Shown here piece after piece: positions 7,133 through 15,683 of a DNA stretch of 40,125 nt. This stretch comes from an uncultured Pelagibacteraceae bacterium (GTDB taxonomy: Bacteria > Pseudomonadota > Alphaproteobacteria > Pelagibacterales > Pelagibacteraceae), in NCBI GenBank assembly GCA_902533585.1, contig CACAMG010000005.1, positions 1 through 40,125 of the forward strand. The letters are read 5' to 3'. The first letter of the stretch is position 1, and the number at the start of each line of letters is the position of its first letter. The notes under the pieces are model-generated. The model saw nothing but the letters and a program-made list of their open reading frames with translations. It had not been told where the DNA came from and did not search any database. Both the position numbers and the translations under genes were made by a program.

Positions 7133-8692
7133 ATGAAATCTAAAAATTTGATCAAGTTTTTATTGGCAACTTTTTTTGTTTTTCTATCAACGCAATCATT
7201 TGCAAAAACAATTAAATGGTCAATGCAAGGAGATAGTTTAACCCTAGATCCTCACGCTCAAAATGAAGGCCCAACAACCATGGTATCAAGACAAGTTTAC
7301 GAAGCGCTTGTTACTAGAGGTTTAGATATGTCTATAGGACCTCAATTAGCTACGGACTGGAAAACTACAAATCCAACAACGTGGGTTTTTAATCTTAGAA
7401 AAGATGTAAAATTCAGCGATGGAACAAGTATGACGTCTGAAGATGTAGTATTTAGTATATTAAGAGCTCAACAACCTACGTCGGACTTTAAAGAATATAT
7501 TAGCACTGTTACATCGGTTAAAGCACTAGATGAATATACAGTTGAGATTCAAACAAGAGATCCAAATCCAATTCTTTTGAATCAATTGTCAAATATATTT
7601 GTAATGTCTAGAAAATGGTGTCACGAAAATTTTGCAATTGTTCCACAAAACTGGGATGCAGGACAAGAAACATTTTCTGCAACTAACTCAATGGGAACTG
7701 GACCATTTAAAATTACTTTAAGAGAACCAAATACTAAAACTGTTTTCAAAAAGAATACTAAATGGTGGGGCAATGTAGAGCATAACTTAACTCAAATTCA
7801 ATTACTTCCGATTAAAAATGCAGCAACAAGAGTAGCAGCATTATTATCAGGAGAAATCGATATAGTTACAGATGCGCCTGTTCAAGACTTAGCTCGTATC
7901 AAAAGTTCCGCTGAACATAAAGTAGAAAGCACACCGCAAATGCGTACAATTTTTCTTGGAATGGATCAAGCTGCAGATAAATTGAGATCTGGTAATACTG
8001 GCGATAATCCGTTTAAGAAAAAAGAAGTTAGACAAGCTTTTTACCAAGCAATTGATATAGAGGCTATCAAGAAAAAAGTTATGAGAGGTTTAAGTGAACC
8101 AGCAGGAATTATAACTTTTCCAGGTGTTACAGGTTACACAAAAGAGCTTGATAAAAGATTGCCTTACGACGTTAACGCAGCAAAACAATTATTAGCGGAC
8201 GCAGGTTATCCAAATGGTTTTGACATTGAACTAAGATGTCCAAATGACAGATATGTAAATGATGAAGCGATTTGCACAGCTGTTGTAGGAATGTTAGGAA
8301 AAATTGGAATTAATGTAAATCTATTTGCTCAAACTAAGAGTAAACACTTTAAAGAACTTAAAGATGACCAAGGCGATTTTTATATGCTAGGTTGGGGTGT
8401 TCCTACTTTAGACAGTCATTATGTATTCCACTATCTATATGAAAGCGGCGCAAGCTGGAACAAAGTTAATTTTAGCGATCCAGAAGTTGATGCTGCAATT
8501 AGAGTAATGGAAGGTGAAGTTGATCTAGATAAAAGAAATGCTGCAATAGCAAAAGCTTGGAAAATCGTGAGAGATAATATTGCTTATCTTCCACTACATC
8601 ACCAAGTAATTTCTTGGGCATCTAAAAAGAAAGTGAATGTGCCTATAAGACCGAATAATGAACCATTATTCCGTTTTTCTAGTATAAACTAA
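7133..8692 (+). CDS. ABC transporter substrate-binding protein, family 5 (peptide/opine/nickel type)
   Basis: Periplasmic solute receptor of a DppABCDF-like importer. A Sec signal peptide is clear (basic MKSKNLIK, hydrophobic core, cleavage probably after QSFA near residue 24). The mature protein starts with TIKWSMQGDSLTLDPHA and has the family-5 block TWVFNLRKDVKFSDGT (about residues 88-103); 519 residues matches the family. A strong Shine-Dalgarno, aggaggg, lies about 5 bases before the ATG. A perfect inverted repeat follows the stop (8702-8730), then the two permeases, the fused ATPase, a secreted hydrolase and an AhpD-like gene. The substrate could be short peptides but family 5 also binds opines, sugars and glutathione; it cannot be decided here. 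Confidence 0.92.
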   Translation: MKSKNLIKFLLATFFVFLSTQSFAKTIKWSMQGDSLTLDPHAQNEGPTTMVSRQVYEALVTRGLDMSIGPQLATDWKTTNPTTWVFNLRKDVKFSDGTSMTSEDVVFSILRAQQPTSDFKEYISTVTSVKALDEYTVEIQTRDPNPILLNQLSNIFVMSRKWCHENFAIVPQNWDAGQETFSATNSMGTGPFKITLREPNTKTVFKKNTKWWGNVEHNLTQIQLLPIKNAATRVAALLSGEIDIVTDAPVQDLARIKSSAEHKVESTPQMRTIFLGMDQAADKLRSGNTGDNPFKKKEVRQAFYQAIDIEAIKKKVMRGLSEPAGIITFPGVTGYTKELDKRLPYDVNAAKQLLADAGYPNGFDIELRCPNDRYVNDEAICTAVVGMLGKIGINVNLFAQTKSKHFKELKDDQGDFYMLGWGVPTLDSHYVFHYLYESGASWNKVNFSDPEVDAAIRVMEGEVDLDKRNAAIAKAWKIVRDNIAYLPLHHQVISWASKKKVNVPIRPNNEPLFRFSSIN

Positions 8693-8701
8693 AATATTCT
8701 T

Positions 8702-8730
8702 TACAAGCCCTTTTTAAAAAAGGGCTTGTA
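8702..8730 (+). terminator. perfect inverted repeat after the substrate-binding-protein gene (attenuator or mRNA-stabilising stem-loop)
   Basis: Two 14-base arms, tacaagcccttttt and its exact complement, flank a single central base. The element begins 10 bases after the stop of the solute receptor and ends 19 bases before the first permease. There is no long T-run after the stem, so it is more likely a 3'-end protecting or partial-termination stem that lets the receptor be made in excess over the permeases than a full terminator. Similar elements follow the other two receptor genes in this window. Confidence 0.7.
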
Positions 8731-8748
8731 ATTTAAAACTTTCGTAAA

Positions 8749-9732
8749 TTGATTAAATATTTTTTTAAAAGATTGTTTCAATCAGTCTTAGTGATGCTGA
8801 TTGTTGCTTTTGTTTCTTTTTCACTTTTTAACTTTGTTGGAGATCCAATAAACAATATGGTTGGTGAAGAAACTTCTGATGAAGAAAGAGATGAACTAAG
8901 GGAAACGCTTGGCTTAAATGATCCTATACATATTCAATTTTCAAGATTTGTTATTAATGCATCGAAAGGAGAATTTGGAATATCATACCAACTAAGAAGA
9001 CCAGTTTCAGAATTAATTTCTGAAAGATTACCAGCTACAATCGAATTAGTTTTAATTTCCGCATTAATTGCCCTAGTATCGGGAACTTTATTAGGTGTTT
9101 ATACAGGTATAAACAGAAGAGGGTTTCTGAGTGACATCATATTAGCTATTTCATTACTCGGAGTATCACTCCCCACATTTGTTATTGGTATATTATTTAT
9201 ATATCTTTTTGCGGTAATTTTAGGAGTACTCCCTTCTTTTGGAAGAGGAGAGGTTGTTGATCTTGGTTTTTGGTCCACAGGTTTTTTAACAGCGTCTGGT
9301 TTAAAAGCTATAATTCTCCCTTCTGTAACGCTTAGCCTTTTTCAAATGACTTACATTATTAGACTCGTTCGAGCAGAAATGATGGAAATACTACAGACAG
9401 ATTATATTAAGTTTGCAAGAGCAAGAGGCATAAGTGAAAAAAGTATTCATTATAAACATGCATTAAAGAATGGCTTAATACCTGTAATTACAATAGCAGG
9501 AATAAATATTGGTACATTAATTGCCTTTTCAATAATTACTGAAACAGTTTTCCAATGGCCTGGTATGGGATTTTTATTTATTCAAGCTGTTCAATTTGTA
9601 GATATACCAATCATGTCTGCTTACTTAGTTTTTATAGCTTTTGTTTTTGTGATGATAAATTTCATCGTTGATATTTTATATTATTTTATTGATCCAAGAA
9701 TTAGAGTTAAAGCGGAGGCAGTAAGTGGATAG
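8749..9732 (+). CDS. ABC transporter permease, DppB/OppB family
   Basis: Inner-membrane permease of the peptide/nickel-type importer, 327 residues. The N-terminus MIKYFFKRLFQSVLVMLIVAF and the FNFVGDP loop are typical DppB. The cytoplasmic coupling (EAA-like) loop is visible as DYIKFARARGISEKSIHYKHALKNG split across about residues 222-244, followed by the TETVFQWPGMG signature. The start is TTG at 8749; the next in-frame Met would remove half of the first helix. No clear Shine-Dalgarno precedes it, only AT-rich sequence after the stem-loop. Its stop overlaps the start of the next permease by 8 bases, indicating translational coupling. Confidence 0.92.
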   Translation: MIKYFFKRLFQSVLVMLIVAFVSFSLFNFVGDPINNMVGEETSDEERDELRETLGLNDPIHIQFSRFVINASKGEFGISYQLRRPVSELISERLPATIELVLISALIALVSGTLLGVYTGINRRGFLSDIILAISLLGVSLPTFVIGILFIYLFAVILGVLPSFGRGEVVDLGFWSTGFLTASGLKAIILPSVTLSLFQMTYIIRLVRAEMMEILQTDYIKFARARGISEKSIHYKHALKNGLIPVITIAGINIGTLIAFSIITETVFQWPGMGFLFIQAVQFVDIPIMSAYLVFIAFVFVMINFIVDILYYFIDPRIRVKAEAVSG

Positions 9733-10651
9733 TCAAAAATTAACATTGTTTAATAGAATCAAAGACAGTGATATTTATTTTAGTTTTATAAAATCACCAA
9801 CAGCTATAGTTTCAGCAATTATTTTAATAATTATTTTCTTTTGCTCTTTTTTTGTTGAATTTGTAACCCCGTATAATCCATTTGATCCATCTTCTTTATC
9901 TTTAATGGATGCGTTTACTCCACCTTCGTGGACAGAAGATGGTCTTGCTAAATTTATACTTGGAACCGATGGGCAAGGTAGAGATATGTTATCGACAATT
10001 CTTTATGGATCAAGAATTTCTTTAATTGTAGGCTTTTCTGCTATTATATTTAGTTTGATACTAGGAGTCTCGCTAGGACTAACAGCTGGTTACTTCGGTG
10101 GTAAATATGAAATGATTGTAATGAGATTAACAGATGTACAGTTAACAGTACCAAGTATTTTAATGGCCCTTTTAGTTGACGGAATTGCAAGAGGAATAAT
10201 TTCTAGAGAAATGCACGATGAAATGGCAATTTATGTTTTAATTTTTGCAATTGGAATTTCAGAATGGCCTCAATTTGCAAGAGTATCAAGAGCCGCAACT
10301 TTAGTAGAAAAGAATAAAGATTATGTTTCAGCATCAACAATTATTGGTGTGTCGAATATTCTAATTATGTTTAAACACATTTTACCCAATATAATGAGAC
10401 CGGTTTTAGTAATTGGAACAATAGGACTTGCTTTAGCAATCTTAGCTGAGTCAACTTTAAGTTTTTTAGGTGTAGGTGTTCCACCAACAACGCCTTCACT
10501 AGGCACATTAATTAGGCTTGGAAATGATTTTTTATTTTCTGGAGAATGGTGGATTACTTTCTTTCCAGCAATTTTTTTAGTTATATTAGCATTTTCAATT
10601 AATCTATTAGGAGATTGGATGAGAGATACTCTCAATCCAAAATTAAATTAA
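9725..10651 (+). CDS. ABC transporter permease, DppC/OppC family
   Basis: Second permease subunit, 308 residues. It has the OppC N-terminal helix (about residues 24-46), the ILGTDGQGRDMLSTILYGSRISL motif region near residue 77 that marks the family, and the coupling loop KDYVSASTIIGVSNILIMFKHILPN near residue 198-222, then LAILAESTLSFLGVGVPP. Start is GTG at 9725, inside the end of the upstream permease gene (frame -1 overlap of 8 bases, with ggagg about 10 bases upstream). Its TAA stop shares one base with the ATG of the ATPase gene. It forms a heterodimeric channel with the preceding permease. Confidence 0.92.
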   Translation: MDSQKLTLFNRIKDSDIYFSFIKSPTAIVSAIILIIIFFCSFFVEFVTPYNPFDPSSLSLMDAFTPPSWTEDGLAKFILGTDGQGRDMLSTILYGSRISLIVGFSAIIFSLILGVSLGLTAGYFGGKYEMIVMRLTDVQLTVPSILMALLVDGIARGIISREMHDEMAIYVLIFAIGISEWPQFARVSRAATLVEKNKDYVSASTIIGVSNILIMFKHILPNIMRPVLVIGTIGLALAILAESTLSFLGVGVPPTTPSLGTLIRLGNDFLFSGEWWITFFPAIFLVILAFSINLLGDWMRDTLNPKLN

Positions 10652-12333
10652 TGAGTTTTCTAAAAATAAATAATTTAAGCGTTGACTACAAAATGAGGAG
10701 AGAAACAGTTTATGCCGCAAAAAACATTAATATAGAAGTTAGTAAAGGCGAAATTTTAGGTTTAGTTGGTGAGTCTGGTTCAGGAAAAAGTACAGTCGGT
10801 AATGCAATTATAAATCTTATTGATGAACCAGGAAAAGTTTCAAATGGATCGATACATTTAGGAGAATTAAATATTCATGAAGACCCAGAAAATATTGTAA
10901 AATATAGAGGTAAAAAGATTGGACTAATTTTTCAAGATCCACAAACTTCTTTAAACCCGATATTCACTATAGGTGAACAGTTAATTGAAACAATTCAAAC
11001 TCATTTAAATTTAAGTACTAGCGAAGCAAAAAGCAAAGCTATAAATCTTTTAAAGGAAGTTGGAATCAAAGATGCAGAAACTAGATTTGATAATTATCCT
11101 CATCAATTTTCAGGCGGAATGAGACAAAGAGTTGTTATCTCGCTTGCACTTTGTTGTGAGCCAGAACTCTTAATTGCAGACGAACCAACAACAGCATTAG
11201 ATGTATCAATTCAATCTCAAATACTAGATTTAATTAAAAGATTAACTAAAGAAAGAAATTTAGCAGTAATATTAATTACTCATGATATGGGAGTTATTGC
11301 TGAAACTACTGACAGAGTAGCTGTAATGAAAAATGGAGATCTGGTTGAAATTGGACCAACAAAAAAAATTCTAACAAAACCACAGGAAATTTATACAAAG
11401 AGCTTGGTTAGTTCAGTTCCACCAACCGATAAAAAAATTGAGAGATTTAAAATAATCGAAAAAGAAAACAAAAGTCAGAGCGAAACTAATATTAAAATTT
11501 TAAATAGATGGACCAAAAAAGAAATTGTTAATCAAGATTTAGTTCAAGTCAAAAATCTTAGCAAAACTTTCGATGATAGTTTTTTTACTGAAAGTTCAAA
11601 AAATGCAGTTATGGCAGTAGATGACGTTTCATTTAACATTAAAGAAGGTCAATCATTTGGATTAGTAGGAGAGAGTGGAAGCGGAAAATCGACAATTGCT
11701 AAAATGATTGTGAATTTATTTAGACCAAGTGGAGGAGATATTTATTTTGACAATGTTTGTATAACAAAAATTAAAAATAAGAAAGAAATGTTGAAGTTTA
11801 GAAAGCAAATTCAAATGATATTTCAAGATCCATACTCTTCATTAAATGGAAGATTAAAAGTTAAAGATATAGTTGCTGAACCTATTAAACTTCACAATCC
11901 TTCAATTAGTTCAAGAGATATAGATAGTTATATTTATGATTTATTAGAGTCTGTTGAAATGACACAACAATCAGCTGAGCGTTATCCTCATGAATTTTCT
12001 GGAGGTCAAAGACAAAGGATATCAATAGCAAGAGCTCTTGCAACTCAGCCAAGACTTCTTGTTTGTGATGAACCAACTTCTGCTCTAGATGTAAGTATTC
12101 AAGCACAAATATTAAATTTATTAAAAGATTTACAAGAACAATTAAATCTGACAATCTTATTTATTAGTCACGATTTACCCGTAGTAAGGCAAATGTGCGA
12201 TAGAATAGCAGTATTAAAAAATGGAAAACTTTGTGAGATTTCAAAAACTGAAGAGTTATTTAAAAATCCATCACATGAATACACAAAAGAATTGTTAACG
12301 TTAATGCCAAAAATTGAATCAATTTATAACTAA
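10651..12333 (+). CDS. fused double ATP-binding protein of the peptide-type ABC importer (DppD-DppF fusion)
   Basis: One 560-residue chain containing two complete nucleotide-binding domains. Walker A motifs GESGSGKST occur near residues 40-48 and 340-348; signature motifs FSGGMRQRV (about 153) and FSGGQRQRIS (about 450); Walker B segments LLIADEPTTALD and LLVCDEPTSALD. In standard systems these are separate DppD and DppF proteins. The start is taken as the ATG at 10651, which overlaps the upstream stop by one base; an earlier in-frame ATG at 10615 would add 12 residues lying entirely inside the permease gene and is not supported by the family. A linker of about 60 residues (270-310) joins the halves, with the oligopeptide-type C-terminal extension of the first domain (SLVSSVPPTD). 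Confidence 0.93.
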   Translation: MSFLKINNLSVDYKMRRETVYAAKNINIEVSKGEILGLVGESGSGKSTVGNAIINLIDEPGKVSNGSIHLGELNIHEDPENIVKYRGKKIGLIFQDPQTSLNPIFTIGEQLIETIQTHLNLSTSEAKSKAINLLKEVGIKDAETRFDNYPHQFSGGMRQRVVISLALCCEPELLIADEPTTALDVSIQSQILDLIKRLTKERNLAVILITHDMGVIAETTDRVAVMKNGDLVEIGPTKKILTKPQEIYTKSLVSSVPPTDKKIERFKIIEKENKSQSETNIKILNRWTKKEIVNQDLVQVKNLSKTFDDSFFTESSKNAVMAVDDVSFNIKEGQSFGLVGESGSGKSTIAKMIVNLFRPSGGDIYFDNVCITKIKNKKEMLKFRKQIQMIFQDPYSSLNGRLKVKDIVAEPIKLHNPSISSRDIDSYIYDLLESVEMTQQSAERYPHEFSGGQRQRISIARALATQPRLLVCDEPTSALDVSIQAQILNLLKDLQEQLNLTILFISHDLPVVRQMCDRIAVLKNGKLCEISKTEELFKNPSHEYTKELLTLMPKIESIYN

Positions 12334-13466
12334 TGAAAAAAATATTTTTAATATTAATCGCGATTATTTTTACAACAAATGTAAATGCTCATTCTACAAA
12401 AAATATAAATTTTGACCTCAAAACAAATTGTTCGAAAAAAAAATCTCCACTCAAATGGGTTTCAAAAAATAAAAATACCAAAGGTGGTGAGCTAATAAAA
12501 TTTCAGTCTTACACAGGTTTTGACCAAAGAACCGTTCTTATTGGTGCTCACAAAAATAACCCAATTGAAATAACAGGATATCTGCAATTACCAAAAGGTT
12601 CAGATAAAGTGCCAATAGTTATTTGGACTCATAGCAGTGGTGGTCCTGGTGAATATGCATGGAATGATTTTATCTACCATGGCACTAAAAATCTTTTAGA
12701 ATCTGGAATTGGAGTTATGTATGTAGATAATTTTTGTCACAGAGGTGCAAGACAAACTTGGAGAGATCAATCAAAAGTTCCACTTATTAATGGAGCAATA
12801 GATGCTATTATGGCTTACAAATTATTACAATCTCATTCAAGATCTAATGGTAAATTTGGAATTACTGGACATTCAAGAGGTGGGAACAACAGTCTTTATT
12901 TAGCAGATGTAAAGTTTACATCTTTGTTTTTGGAAGGTACCAGAGGATTTGATGCAATATTACCTGAGGCAGCAGAATGTAAACTTGCAGGTTTCTTTGA
13001 CAAGCCAGAACTAACATCAAATACTAAATTACTTTATATTCATGGTGCTGCCGATGACTACACATTGCCTAAACATTGTGAAGATTATGTAAAAAAAATT
13101 AAATCTGAACCTGGTCAAGTTGATATTGATTTAAAAAAAGGTTGGTATCATGGATTCCATTTTGATCAAAAACCTAAAAAGTATCAAGCAATGACAGTTC
13201 ATAATTGTCCTGCTTTTTTTGTTGATAATGATGGTTTTGTTGTTGGTAATGAATGGCCTGATATGGTGTTAACTAAACATAAACTTTTTTCATCTATGGA
13301 TGCTTTTTATGAAGCAGCACAAGCTGAACCAAAAAAATTATGGAAAAAAACATTTAAAATTTTAAAAAAAGAAAAATGTCTGAAAAGAGGAGTTACAATT
13401 GGTGGAGATCACATGGAAGAATATATGCCTCAATTCATAAATTTCTTTAAAGAATATTTACTATAA
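12333..13466 (+). CDS. secreted alpha/beta hydrolase (dienelactone-hydrolase-like)
   Basis: Probable periplasmic serine hydrolase, 377 residues. It has a signal peptide (MKKIFLILIAIIFTTNVNAHS, cleavage near residue 19-20). The nucleophile elbow is GITGHSRGG with Ser near residue 180; a candidate acid lies in LYIHGAADDYT (about 245) and a candidate His in GGDHMEEY near the C-terminus. A His/Gly pattern typical of the oxyanion region, IWTHSSGGPG, occurs near residue 93. Its ATG shares a base with the ATPase stop, so it belongs to the importer operon. The likely role is to release a transportable molecule from an ester or amide outside the inner membrane before uptake (inference). No specific substrate family is recognised. 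Confidence 0.8.
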   Translation: MKKIFLILIAIIFTTNVNAHSTKNINFDLKTNCSKKKSPLKWVSKNKNTKGGELIKFQSYTGFDQRTVLIGAHKNNPIEITGYLQLPKGSDKVPIVIWTHSSGGPGEYAWNDFIYHGTKNLLESGIGVMYVDNFCHRGARQTWRDQSKVPLINGAIDAIMAYKLLQSHSRSNGKFGITGHSRGGNNSLYLADVKFTSLFLEGTRGFDAILPEAAECKLAGFFDKPELTSNTKLLYIHGAADDYTLPKHCEDYVKKIKSEPGQVDIDLKKGWYHGFHFDQKPKKYQAMTVHNCPAFFVDNDGFVVGNEWPDMVLTKHKLFSSMDAFYEAAQAEPKKLWKKTFKILKKEKCLKRGVTIGGDHMEEYMPQFINFFKEYLL

Positions 13467-13476
13467 AGGAGGAAAA

Positions 13477-13869
13477 ATGCCAATGTTTAAACCAATTGAA
13501 GAAAGTGAAGCTAAAGGAAAAGTTAAAGAAATATATGACGAAATTAAAAATGTAAGAAAAATTACAGAGGTTCCAAATTTTTGGAAATATCTTGCAAATA
13601 GTCCAGAAACTTTAGAAAGAACTTGGAATTCATTAAAACAAGTTATGAAAGCAGGTGCACTTGATCCAGTAGTTAAAGAATTAATCTACGTTGCGGTTTC
13701 AATGACGAACAGCTGTGAGTATTGTACTAAATCTCATACGTTTGCTGCAAAGAAAAAGGGTGCAACGGATGAAATGATAAAAGAAATGATTGATGTTATG
13801 GGGATAGCTAATCAAAATAATAAATTAGTAGAAGCTTACGGCGTTGAAGTAGACGAGATTTACAAATAG
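13477..13869 (+). CDS. carboxymuconolactone-decarboxylase-family / AhpD-like protein
   Basis: A 130-residue all-helical protein of the CMD/AhpD superfamily. The peroxidatic-type CxxC of AhpD is present in SCEYCTKSHTFAAKKKG (about residues 83-100), with the following His of the CxxCxxxH motif. Typical members are alkylhydroperoxidases or redox partners; the exact reaction is unknown. A strong Shine-Dalgarno (aaaggagg) lies about 5 bases before the ATG, and it is the last gene of the ABC-importer operon, 10 bases after the hydrolase. Its stop directly abuts the stop of the opposing SMR-like gene, leaving no intergenic base. Confidence 0.82.
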   Translation: MPMFKPIEESEAKGKVKEIYDEIKNVRKITEVPNFWKYLANSPETLERTWNSLKQVMKAGALDPVVKELIYVAVSMTNSCEYCTKSHTFAAKKKGATDEMIKEMIDVMGIANQNNKLVEAYGVEVDEIYK

Positions 13870-14205
13870 TTAATTAGCTTTTCCTAGTAAATTAACAATT
13901 AAGACACCTGATATTATTAAAATAAGACCTATCAATGTATAAACATCAGGAAACTGATTAAACTTAATTATACCAACCAATGAAGTTGCAATAATACACA
14001 GCCCAGCAAACGAAGCATAGGTAATACCTACAGGAATAACTTTCATAACAAGTGACAAGGTATACATACATCCAACAATAGTTATTGCTGTTAATATACT
14101 TGGCATAATCAAAGTAAACCCGTCAGCCATTTTGGCAAAACTATTAGCAGCTGTACCCAAAGCAACTGCAATAAATAATATTATATATGCTGAAACATTT
14201 CCCAT
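13870..14205 (-). CDS. small multidrug resistance (SMR)-family membrane protein lacking the TM1 glutamate
   Basis: A 111-residue protein with four hydrophobic helices and the SMR arrangement: GITYASFAGLCIIATSLVG in helix 3 parallels the GIAYAIWSG segment of EmrE, and the last helix ends in GVLIVNLLGK. In proton-coupled SMR exporters the first helix carries an essential glutamate (E14 in EmrE). When the first helix here is aligned on the conserved K-x(4)-GFT segment, that position is Gly or Ala, and helix 1 contains no acidic residue at all. The protein may therefore be a non-canonical SMR/DMT relative, a partner subunit, or use another coupling mechanism. Start is ATG at 14205 without strong ribosome-binding sequence; it is 27 bases after the SDR gene on the same strand. 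Confidence 0.8.
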   Translation of the reverse strand: MGNVSAYIILFIAVALGTAANSFAKMADGFTLIMPSILTAITIVGCMYTLSLVMKVIPVGITYASFAGLCIIATSLVGIIKFNQFPDVYTLIGLILIISGVLIVNLLGKAN

Positions 14206-14232
14206 TAGTTAATAATATATGATTTTTAAATT

Positions 14233-14943
14233 TTAAGAAAGTTTTGATCTACCACCATCAACAGCAATTATTTGACCTGTGACCCATGAACTTTCATCTG
14301 TAAGTAAAAATTTTGCAAGAGCTGCTCCGTCTTTTCCTTCTCCTATCCTTTTTAATGGATGCGCTTTTGCTATTCCTTCCGCAATAACTGTATTTTTTAA
14401 TATAGGTTGAGCAATCTTAGATTTTGTTAAGCTTGGAGCTATACAATTTACTCTTATATTGGGAGCAAATTCAGCAGCAAGAGAAACAGTTAAACCTTCA
14501 ACAGCAGCTTTAGTAGAAGCTATTATTGAGTGATTAGTAAAACCTCTTTGAGCAGCAACAGTCGAAAATAATACTAGAGAGCCTTTATTTTTTTTAAGAC
14601 TTTCTTGAAATCCTTTTATAACTTCAACAGCAGAATAAAGATTCAACTTCATACATTTATTAAAATCTTGCTCTGTAACCATTTTAATTGGTTTTAAATC
14701 TATAGAGCCTACACAATATGCAATTCCTTTTACATTATTTATGTCAGCTTTAACTTTTTCTACAAAATCATCTTCTAAAACATCCACAAGAGTATATGAA
14801 CAACCTAATTTGTCAGATAATGCTGCAACTTCATCATTATTTCTTGCTACCAAATGGATATCGTATCCTGAAGTTTTTAATAGAGTTGACAAATTGGAAC
14901 CAATAGAACCTGTTGCTCCAAAAATTAAATATTTTGCTGTCAT
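14233..14943 (-). CDS. short-chain dehydrogenase/reductase (SDR) fold protein without the catalytic Tyr
   Basis: Rossmann-fold protein of 236 residues. The cofactor loop is GATGSIG (residues 9-15), the NNAG-equivalent is YCVGSID (76-82), and the C-terminal end WVTGQIIAVDGG is classical SDR. In the active-site region the expected YxxxK reads IASTK, with Ile at 141 in the Tyr position and Lys145 kept; the catalytic Ser position is Thr128. This combination should be poor in normal carbonyl reduction, so the protein may be a dehydratase-like, regulatory or non-catalytic SDR. It lies 3 bases after the DUF5872 gene and is probably co-transcribed with it and with the SMR-like gene. Confidence 0.85.
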   Translation of the reverse strand: MTAKYLIFGATGSIGSNLSTLLKTSGYDIHLVARNNDEVAALSDKLGCSYTLVDVLEDDFVEKVKADINNVKGIAYCVGSIDLKPIKMVTEQDFNKCMKLNLYSAVEVIKGFQESLKKNKGSLVLFSTVAAQRGFTNHSIIASTKAAVEGLTVSLAAEFAPNIRVNCIAPSLTKSKIAQPILKNTVIAEGIAKAHPLKRIGEGKDGAALAKFLLTDESSWVTGQIIAVDGGRSKLS

Positions 14944-14946
14944 ATT

Positions 14947-15363
14947 TTAATAATAACTTCCTCCCATAGCTTTATATTTTTTTGCTAAATATTGAGCTTT
15001 TCTAGCTGACCACTGTCCGGCTTTTGTTCCATGAGTTTTTGTTGCCTTAATTTGTTGAAATAATTTTTTTCTTAAATAAGGTTTTGTATAACGACCATCT
15101 GTTATTTTATTATCTATTTTCCACTCATCTCTATATATTTTTACTTTTCTTACAATAAATTTTGGTTGTTTAGAAAATTGTTTACCTTTTTTTATAGTTT
15201 TTCTTTTTAATTTAGATGTAAGTTTGTATTCTTTGTCTGATAAAGCTTTAATAGCTTTTTCAGGTAAATATCTTTCTCCAGTCAAAGAAGATTTTTTCCC
15301 AGATTTTGTTCTCCATCTTTGCTTTATCCAGGCTTTTAAACTTATTTGTTTTTTGGACAACAT
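14947..15363 (-). CDS. DUF5872-like basic protein
   Basis: A 138-residue, very Lys/Arg-rich protein of unknown function. The two blocks I recognise as the DUF5872 pattern are TGERYLPEKAIKALSDKEY (residues about 28-46) and a C-terminal HGTKAGQWSARKAQYLAKKY ending in GGSYY. Related proteins occur in phages and giant viruses as well as in marine bacteria, often in a structural or nucleic-acid-associated setting, but no activity is established. The strong positive charge suggests binding to DNA or RNA (inference). No other phage gene is near, so there is no sign of a prophage. It sits 10 bases downstream of a small membrane protein gene and 3 bases upstream of the SDR. Confidence 0.75.
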   Translation of the reverse strand: MLSKKQISLKAWIKQRWRTKSGKKSSLTGERYLPEKAIKALSDKEYKLTSKLKRKTIKKGKQFSKQPKFIVRKVKIYRDEWKIDNKITDGRYTKPYLRKKLFQQIKATKTHGTKAGQWSARKAQYLAKKYKAMGGSYY

Positions 15364-15373
15364 ATAAAAACAA

Positions 15374-15613
15374 TTAATAAATATTTTTTCTAGGATCTTT
15401 TATTTTTTGTATTTTATCAATAAATCCAGATAATTTTGCACTTATATAAATTATATAGACTAGAGTTGTTCCCAACAGCATTGTTGATAAAAATACAAAT
15501 ACACCAGTTAAAAATTTTTCTGTGAACCAGTTTTCTATTCCAGAACTGGATAAATACAACAGATTCCAGAATAGCAAAAAAAAGCCTTCATAAATTAGAA
15601 TGATTCTAAACAC
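15374..15613 (-). CDS. small two-helix membrane protein, unknown
   Basis: A 79-residue protein that I do not recognise. It shows two hydrophobic segments (about residues 3-21 and 36-57) and a basic C-terminal tail, KIQKIKDPRKN. The start used is GTG at 15613; no in-frame ATG would retain the first helix, and no clear ribosome-binding sequence is seen, so the start is uncertain. It is followed after 10 bases by the DUF5872 gene on the same strand. Confidence 0.5.
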   Translation of the reverse strand: MFRIILIYEGFFLLFWNLLYLSSSGIENWFTEKFLTGVFVFLSTMLLGTTLVYIIYISAKLSGFIDKIQKIKDPRKNIY

Positions 15614-15683
15614 CAGGCTGATATATATGCTTAAATTATTAAATCAAATCAATGATCGGAACAAAATGTCACAATGTGTTTGT

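Noticed and set aside
10615-10650. earlier ATG for the fused ATPase gene
   Set aside because: It would add 12 residues encoded inside the conserved permease end; the ATG at 10651 matches the family N-terminus and the one-base stop/start overlap.
14947-15363. prophage or viral island signalled by the DUF5872 protein
   Set aside because: No integrase, capsid, terminase or tRNA attachment site occurs nearby and base composition is like the surroundings.
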